A stretch of DNA of 64,000 bases from Termitomyces sp. T153 (taxonomy: Eukaryota > Basidiomycota > Agaricomycetes > Agaricales > Lyophyllaceae). Each line of letters begins with the position of its first letter. Position 1 is the stretch's first letter. The translations under genes were made by a program, and so were the position numbers. The DNA is taken from positions 310,001-374,000 of the forward strand of contig JACKQL020000028.1 of NCBI GenBank assembly GCA_018296165.2, in the 5' to 3' direction. The notes under the pieces are model-generated. The model did not search any database, had not been told where the DNA came from, and saw only the letters and a program-made list of their open reading frames with translations. Shown piece by piece: positions 57,106-64,000 of the stretch.

Positions 57106-58577
57106 ATGGGATATCTCGATAGGACTATGACCGGTCATATCTTATCCCCAAAGAGCTACCAGGTACGTGAAACTTCGGTTGGAACATAATTAACCATTCA
57201 CTATCATCCAAGTCCTTCGACCTTGCCTGAAGATGCTGAACGAATTCAACTTCTCCGTCTCAGAGTTGGAATTTCTAGCGCTCAGACAGGATCTTATTTT
57301 GATGACGATGGATCCACGGACTGGGACAGTTATATCATAAAATCCTCAATCAATTTCGGGTCGCCTCTAACGGCCTCGTCCACAGATAGCTTACGTCCTG
57401 AGATCTCCGCACACCTTCTCAAGGCTTTTACTACTCCCGAAGCATATATGAAATTTCTGAGTCATCGTGGGGAGTCGGCTCAGGATTTGCTCGATCTTCT
57501 CCAGAAAGTGCGTAAATCCATTCCCAACTGTTTGAGCGTGGCTTTACTTGTCGTCTAGCTATTAGATCATGCTACTCTCAAAAGTCACAATTTCGTGTGC
57601 TGCTCTATGTTGCGCTCGTTAGACTATGCCGAAAATCCGAACTTTGTCCTCGATCGTTCTATCTTCAAGGTGTGAAGGACGGAGAAGAGTATACACACTC
57701 GGCGGGATATTTTGGCGACATTTATAAGGCTTATTACAAAGGAAAGCCCGCATGTCTCAAGATTGTCAGGTTGTATCATAAATCAAGTCAAGCTCAATTT
57801 AAGGTATGACAAATTCGGTGTCCTACTGAGATGTCGCTCATTGTTTCATTTGACAGGCTTTCTCGCGTGAAGCTGTTATCTGGGCTCAGTTATCGCACCT
57901 AACATCCTCCTTTTTGATGGCATCCACTTCCTCAGCGATCCACGCAAAAGCTTTTGTTTGGTTTCGCCTTGGATCTCTAGGGGAAATGTTCTTGAGTTTT
58001 TGGCCGAGGAACCCAACGCTCACCGACTCTGTTTAGTGAGTGATTTTCGGTAGATCATTACGACATCAGCAGTCTGATTCGAGTTGATTCAGATTTACGG
58101 TACAGCGTCAGGGATGGAACATCTACATAAAAATGGTGTCGTTCATGGAGATTTGAAATCTTTGAATATTCTCGTAGCAGAGCCCGAGCAAGGGCTCCTC
58201 ACTGATTTTGGGTTTTCCTATGTCACGGATGACAACGGCCTCCAAGGCCCAACTCTCTTCTTCGCATGCTCTCGGAAGCACAAGGGCATATGAAGCTCCT
58301 GAGAGACTAGAAGATCCGGAGAGCAGAAGAACGAAAAAAAGTGACATTATCGCTTTTGGGATGGTTTGTTATGAGGTAGCACCATATATCTTTGTCTTTG
58401 ACTGGAGGCTTATACTCCATATAGTTGTTTACCTATCCGCCTCTTGCCAACATGAAAACGATGAGCATCTCATCCGCTCATTCGAAAATAGTACATGTTT
58501 CTCCCCAATCACTTGGAGCGTTCACGGAGTATTCAGGAACGGGCTTGACCAATGAGATATGGCAAGTATTAGAAAGC
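57106..58577 (+). pseudogene. TKL-like protein kinase pseudogene, truncated
   Basis: N-terminal segment (DAERIQLLRLRVGIS, 57230-57550), then kinase motifs: glycine-loop equivalent SAGYFGDIYKAYYKG, lysine in PACLKIVRLY, EAVIWAQLSH, catalytic loop VVHGDLKSLNILV (58137-58175; HGD in place of HRD), LLTDFGFSYV and AYEAPERL. Introns with GT/AG borders are visible (near 57158-57207, 57806-57857 and 58037-58090). A one-base shift near 57900 (between SH and PNILLF) and another near 58250 break the frame. The last part (LTNEIWQVLESC) stops at 58577, where the E7 integrase begins. Such kinases form large families in mushrooms. Balanced composition marks this as former host sequence. A start further upstream is possible. 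Confidence 0.75.
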
Positions 58578-59058
58578 TGCCTACTCCAAGCATGCCAACT
58601 CTGATGCAACCCCACCCCCAACTAGTCCTCCAGAACTCTGGTATTGCTCAATCAATGCAACTTCAAGACCTGGAGACCCTCTGTCAAGCTTGACCACAAG
58701 TAACATGGCCTCTTCAAAATCCTCTGGAAGGTTTCAACTTGTGCCTACAAACTTGACCAACCACTAGGCCTGAAGGGTCTCCACCCTGTCTTTCATATCT
58801 GCCTTCTTGAGAAGTATGCTCCAGACCACTTTCCAAGACAATGTCCTAGCCAACCCCCACCCATCAAAGTTGAGAATGAATACCACTACAAAGTCAATCA
58901 CATCCTCAACTCCCACTTTATTGGCAGTTTACCCCACTACTTGTTCATTGGAAGGGCTACAGACTCAAGGATGACACTTGGGAACCACAGAAAAACCTCT
59001 CCAAAGCCCTCAAAGAGCTCTAGGACTTCTACCAATGGCACCCTACCAAGCCCTAAGA
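58578..59058 (+). pseudogene. pol: E7 pol remnant: integrase C-terminus and chromodomain
   Basis: Begins mid-protein (YSKHANSDATPPP). With frameshifts it continues through KTWRPSVKLDHK and [20 protein letters not shown] to a decayed chromodomain (ENEYHYKVNHILNS, GYRLKDDTWEPQ), stopping near 59058. It matches the E6 pol end. The rest of pol was lost at the kinase junction. Confidence 0.8.
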
Positions 59059-59269
59059 CTCCTGGAACTAGTTAATACAGATAGCAGTAGTGGGCATAAC
59101 ACCTGCCTCTGGATTCATTAGAGATTCAACTTCTACCAGGAACTCCCTGTATGTTTTACTTCTTATCTCTCTCACTTAATCTGAAACTTAAGTATTCTAC
59201 ATCAGCCAAACTGAAATCCAACAAACTTATGATTACAAGGCTACAAGGTACACTATGTTATGCAATGGG

Positions 59270-61614
59270 GCTATACTAGGTCCAAGACAGGCAAGAAAAA
59301 TGAACTCTGGAGCACCCCCCCTCCTCCAGAAGTTTCCTCTCCACTTCTCCAATAGGATCCACTTCCATCTAGACTACTACCATGGCCAGAACATCTGGAT
59401 GACCAGGAAGGGGCTCCTCCATATCTGCAGCCACCTCTCACCATGCTCCAGGACCCACCACATTCTGCTGCTGATGCCCTGCCAGCAACCATCCCAGTTG
59501 TCCCACCTCATGCCCCAACTCCAGAGGGTAAGTAGGATCCTGTGTTCCTGGACCTAATCTGTTCAATTGTATCAGTTGTGGCAAGAGGGAAGAAGAAGCA
59601 AGCAAAAACTCATGCATGACCCCTTTTCACCTCAAGGGCACCTTATTGGCCAACTACTCCTTGTGCCTCCTCCTAGCCTCCACCACTACTCAAAACACCC
59701 CCACTTCAAGTGCTGCTTGCTGCACCTCCTGCTCTGCCCACACTTCTAGCTGCCCCAACTGCTCCTGCAATCCCTGGCCCTCTAACAACTGCTCAGTAGG
59801 TGTCCATGTAACAGTGTCCTGGTCCTGCCATGCCATATCCCTGTCCCTCTATGCCACATTCCTATCCCACTGCATTGTATCCCAGTCCTCCTCCACCCTC
59901 CAGAGCTCCTCCTCACAAGTTGCCAGCATCCTCATAAGCCCCTCTACTTGTTGACATAAGAGGGCCTTAGCAATCAACAAGGCCAACCCAGAAGCATCCC
60001 CAGACTACCTGTCATGACCCACTCCCTGGACCCCCAACATTGTTCCCAGCCCACTTGCTTCCCTGGAGTCCCTCCCCCCAATGCCCCATCAAACCCCCCA
60101 ACCATTGTACACCCTCTGCACCCACTCTGGATAACTTTGATGCTTCTCCAGCAAATCCTAACAGCCCCCTGGCCCACTCCAATGCCTTCTCCACAGCTGT
60201 CAACACTTCCCCTGACTGTTCTGAGCCCTGAGAACCCTCCCCCACCATTCCTGACTCTGTCATACATTATCAGCTCATCACCCTGGTTCACCTAACCTAC
60301 TCCAGAGTACCATGACAACCTTGGGACAACCTGCATTCTCAGCTGATCCCATCAGAATATCACCACAGCCCACTCCATGATCACAACCAACACCCATTGA
60401 CTCTGCACAGCTCTGCCAAGCCCTGCCACCACACTCACTGTCTTCTGGAGCTCTCCTATAGTCAGTATATAAGTCATAAAGTAGCTCTTCATACTCTAGT
60501 CTTGATATTGCTTAACATTACCTATGGTCTGATTGTCTCCATCTTGTGTTTCATGTTTTGTGTTACATTTCCTCTTCTCTCAGTCTCCCAGCCTTATCTC
60601 AGTCTCTCAGTCTTGTCTCATCTCTATTTCTGTCATCATTCTCATTATCATTTTGTATCTCCACTTGAATCTATTTTCATTCCTGTCTCAATCTTGTCTC
60701 AACTCTGTCTTGTCTCATTCAACTCCATTTCTATTACCATGCTTAAGTCCTTTCAACTTCAATGCCTTTACAAACTCTGCATTTACAATTATGAACTCAA
60801 ACACTCTTTAAACCAACTCTGGACCTTGCTATCCACTCAACTCTAAAAGCTATCAACCTCCATTGATCCTCCATCAAACTCCAGCCCTGCTCCTATCACT
60901 TGCATAGCCTCTGTTTGCCTCACACCTCCAATACTCACTTCTGGACCAGTACCTGACACCCCCATCATGTCTGACCCTCTCCCTGCAACCTGTCCTAGAC
61001 CCCTCTGGACCACCCCAGACTTGTTTGGATCACTCTCCATTAATTGCCCTCATAAGTCACCCATATTTAGACCTTCTCTGAGTGCCCAGCTATCAGTGCA
61101 GAGAATCACATCTGCCTAGTAAGGATTTGCCCAGTGTGACTGAGCCCCCATAGTCAGCAGAACCTGACACCACCCCACTAGAGCTCCCAACTCAGAAGAG
61201 TACATGTGAGGCCTAGGAGGCCCTGCAATTGCCTCCTTGCCCTGAGGCCTCTTGCTGGGTCCAGCCTCTGGGGATGAGGAGGCCCTCTGCTTACCCTTGT
61301 TCCACACCATAGGAGCCCTCTCCCTCCATCCATCCTGCAGGGGTCTTATCTTCCTCACCAGCCACCCTGCACCCTCTCCAACCTGGACCCCTGACCAGAT
61401 GCTCTGCCTCTCTGCCCCTTGCCCAGCTATGCTGCCACCAAACCAACCCTGATCCCAACTCTGCTCCATTGCAACACATGCCACCCACCAGCCCAATAAC
61501 ATGGAACACTTCTTGTGCTATGTGTGACACAAGAGGCACACTAAAAAGTCCCAGCAGAACTCTAGCACTGGCTCCTCAAATTCACACAGCTCTCTGTGCT
61601 GGGCACAGATTGTC
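59270..61614 (-). pseudogene. Antisense Zn2Cys6-like gene of E7, split by a solo LTR
   Basis: Reading leftward from 61614: the cysteine cluster without its first cysteine pair (CAQHRELC, then 15 residues, CLLC, then six residues with one stop, C), a basic segment (KGKQRASSSPEAGPSKR), and after the solo LTR (60010-61169) a coiled coil and C-terminal part to about 59270. The copy is cut at 61615 by another LTR, just inside the cluster. It is convergent with the E7 chromodomain, as in E2 and E6. Confidence 0.65.
60010..61169 (+). repeat. Solo LTR (family A) inside the E7 antisense gene
   Basis: 1160 bp, TGTCATGACC to GAACCTGACA, flanked by ctacc (60005-60009) and ccacc (61170-61174), one transition apart. 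It has a TATATAAG box near 60466 and the CTTGATATT start region. CpG-poor, hence old. Confidence 0.9.
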
Positions 61615-62419
61615 AGGTTCTACTGACTATGGGGGCTCAGCTTGAGTGGGCAAGTCCTTACTAGGTGGACACAATGTCCTGCACTGATAACCTAGTGCTT
61701 TGGAGAGGTCTGGACTTCAGATACTTGTGAGAGTAAGCCAAGGGAAGCAGCCTAAGCAAGTTCAAAGTGGTCTGGGAAAGTCTAAGGCAAGGTACAAGGA
61801 AGGGTCAGGCTTGGGGAAGTTCCAGGTACAGGTCTGGAGGCAAGTATTGAAGGTGTGGGGCAAGTGGAGGCTATGCAAGAGATGGGAGCAGGGCTGGAGT
61901 TTGATGGGAGATCAATGGATGTTGATGGGCTTTGGAGCCAAGCATAAAGTGAGGTCCACAGTTGGTTATGAATGTTTGGAAGTCATAATTGCAAGCATGG
62001 AGTTTGTAATGGCAGAAATACAAAATAATAGCAAGACAATATGAGAAATGGAGATGAAATAAGACTGGGAGACTGAGGTAAGACCAAGAGACTAAGAGAA
62101 GAGAAAATGTAACAAGAGACACAAAACACAAAGAAACAATCAATCAGAACATAGGTAATATTAGGCAATATCAAGACTAGAGTCCAGGATGCTACTCTAT
62201 GACTTATATACCAACTACTGGAACTGCTCTGGGGATAGCAGGTCTGGCAGCAAAGCTGATTGGGGCTGTGCAGAGTCAATGGGTGTTGGTTATGGTCAGT
62301 AGGCAGGCCATGGTGATACACTGATGAGATCAAATGGGAACATGGGCTGCCCTAGAGTTGTTGTGATGCTCCAGAGTTGGTTGGATAAGTCAGAGTGATA
62401 AATCAGTAATGTATGCTGA
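61615..62419 (-). repeat. Family-A LTR, part 1, interrupted by LTR B
   Basis: Starts TGTCAGGTTCTAC next to the E7 cluster. It carries AATATCAAGACT near 62168 and a TATA motif near 62203. It stops around 62419 and resumes near 63556. Confidence 0.75.
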
Positions 62420-63555
62420 TGTGTTTCTATGCTGCCTAGTGCTGTGCAGGAAACCTGAAAAGAGGACCTAACACTAATCACTAGATAGAGTAGCTGGCAG
62501 TAGGAAGTTAATATAGAGGGTGAGTCAGTAACTGTCCCAGAGAACTAGAGCAAATAGTGTGCATGTGAAGTGAAAAGTGAAAATAGTCACAATTGCTAGC
62601 CTAAGTTGCTAGACAGTAACAAAGAGTTGCTAGTGAGAGAAAAGAAAACAAATTAAGATGTAAGAGTTGCTAAGCAAAAGTGAACTAAGTAGCAGTGAAA
62701 GGGGAGTTGAGTAAAGAAAGGGGAGAGTGACAATAAAGAGACTGAAGGGAAATGAATGCAAACTAATTGCTAGCTGTAGTTGCTAGCATCACTAAGTCAA
62801 TATGAAAGCTAAGGGCACCTGCATTGGTACCACACAAAGTTGTAATTGAGTCAGCTAGACTTGTTGCTAAGTTGTTATCAATAATGAGCAAGAAAGAGAG
62901 AGACAAAGTAAAATCTCAATCTGGCAAGCTTAGAGAAAGAGGGAACTGGGCTCTGTTTGTTTGATGATAGTTCTATGTACCATATTTATACTGTTTATAA
63001 GTATAGTATGGGAAAGTAACTAATAGTCACTGCTAGTGACAGTGTCTACCAAAGTGTTCATGATACATATAAGGCATCAATCTGTAACCAAGTGAAAATA
63101 TAAGCAAAGTCAATGTGATGTATAAAGGGCAATAAATCTCAAGAAAAGAGGGAGTCCAATGTCAATACCTAAAGTGTAAACACCATTCAAGTATGTTTGT
63201 AAGCTTGACAAGAAAAATGATAAGTAAGAAATCACATGACTGTCAATATGTCCATTTTTGGTGAGAGGCTGTGTTGTCACCAGGAAAGTTGCTAGCAATC
63301 ATCACTGAGAAAGGTCTCAGCCTTGTTGTTCTAGACTCAAAGTCCAGACTCCACATGAGATTGCTTGTGATTGATAAGTCTTGTGGTCACTAAAATCCTG
63401 TGTAAAGGCTACATCAATCCAGACCTTGGAGCTAGGCCTCACATGCTGAGAGTTATGACTTGTGCCATATCAAAATAGTCAGCTGCTGTCCAGTCCTAAA
63501 TGCCAAAAATGGTGCTCTGTGACAAGTGGGTCTTATCAATGCTAGTGTCAAGATC
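62420..63555 (-). repeat. LTR of family B, inverted relative to the copy at 2164-3401
   Basis: Its reverse complement matches about 2280-3400 along most of its length, including the GTTGCTAGC/TTAGCAAC word clusters and the shared end near GTTAGGTC. It interrupts a family-A LTR and no internal sequence is attached, so it is probably a solo LTR. Exact ends and target duplication are unclear. Confidence 0.7.
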
Positions 63556-63690
63556 AGAGGGGCAGAGTTTCAGGGGCTCAGGAGGGGGAGGGAAAGCATT
63601 GGGGCCTACAGGGGACACATTGGAGTTTGCCCAGAGGGCTGTTAGAGTTTGCTAGAGAAGCATCAAAGTTAGCCAGGGCAAGCATTTCCT
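63556..63690 (-). repeat. Family-A LTR, part 2, truncated
   Basis: Continues the LTR that starts at 61615 (TTTCAGGGGCTCAGGAGG, then GAGTTTGCCC and GTTAGCCAGGG blocks) but lacks the final TGTGACA end. Confidence 0.6.
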
Positions 63691-64000
63691 ATTCTCAGAC
63701 TTGACCTGGAGGGATGAGCTAGTACAGGGATGGCTCAGGCAGAGCAACCTGGGGCACTGACCTGGGTTGAGCTTCTAGAAGACTCTGCTATGGCCACTGA
63801 CAGCTCTGTTGGAACTGATAAGAGTAGCACCATGCACAGAATACACACACTCACATTGGCAATACATCATGTCCACCTTTTCTAATCCCAATGATGGTTG
63901 AACTCCTGCAAATGCCCTTTATACTCAGCCCACACATCCACACAGTTCTGGTTGGAGGGGGGAGGCATTGGTGATGCTGATAAGGACAATGCTGAAGAAG
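63691..64000. other. Right edge, no gene recognised
   Basis: CpG-poor sequence of repeat-like composition. It may belong to the antisense gene or another element, but I could not align it to any copy in the window. Confidence 0.35.

Overview
The window looks like repeat-packed heterochromatin of a filamentous basidiomycete, most likely an Agaricomycete. Pointers are chromodomain Ty3/gypsy retroelements, ~50-nt introns with GTAAGT/GTGAGT donors and YAG acceptors, a TKL-type kinase of the kind expanded in mushrooms, and a PIF1/Helitron-like helicase joined to a cysteine-protease-like domain. I see no rRNA, tRNA, CRISPR array or intact host gene. Nearly every coding feature is broken, and most damage is C-to-T or G-to-A at CpG, as expected from decay of methylated DNA.

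Layout. 1-3401: end of an LTR element of a second family (B). 3402-5914: remnant of a third element (E1: RNase H, integrase, chromodomain, LTR C). 5915-21985: element E2 (family A, minus strand), split by E2b (8875-14813). 21986-49120: 3' end of element E3 (plus strand), whose LTR was cut twice, by E4 (23693-30151) and by E5 (31012-49069). E5 is itself cut by the most complete element, E6 (36617-48032). 49121-58577: older non-LTR DNA with a decayed helicase/protease gene, an intron-rich unknown gene, a CpG-rich solo LTR (55128-56115) and a kinase pseudogene. 58578-63690: element remnant E7, split by a solo LTR, a further LTR and an inverted family-B LTR. Exact or near-exact 5-bp target duplications (gttct, atggc, gtaag, gtaac, gttgt, ctacc/ccacc) fix the nesting order.

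The most unusual content is a gene that family A carries on the opposite strand, between the chromodomain end of pol and the 3' LTR. It reads away from the 3' LTR, tail to tail with pol. Its product has a serine/proline-rich N-terminus, a Zn2Cys6-like cluster (C-x2-C-x6-C-x15-C-x2-C-x6-C) that starts exactly at an exon border, a basic KGKQR-type segment, a coiled coil and a conserved C-terminal domain. It is interrupted by ~50-nt introns that splice only in the antisense direction. Eight copies are visible, including one in the unrelated family B with a similar cluster. Three family-A copies (E2b, E4, E5) have lost reverse transcriptase and integrase but still carry this gene.

Family A also appears to self-prime, as Tf1/sushi elements do. 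The 12 nt just inside the 5' LTR are complementary to the LTR sequence about 32 nt after the TATA box, and E5 has a compensatory base change on both sides. The E2 and E6 pol genes carry two retropepsin-like domains in tandem.
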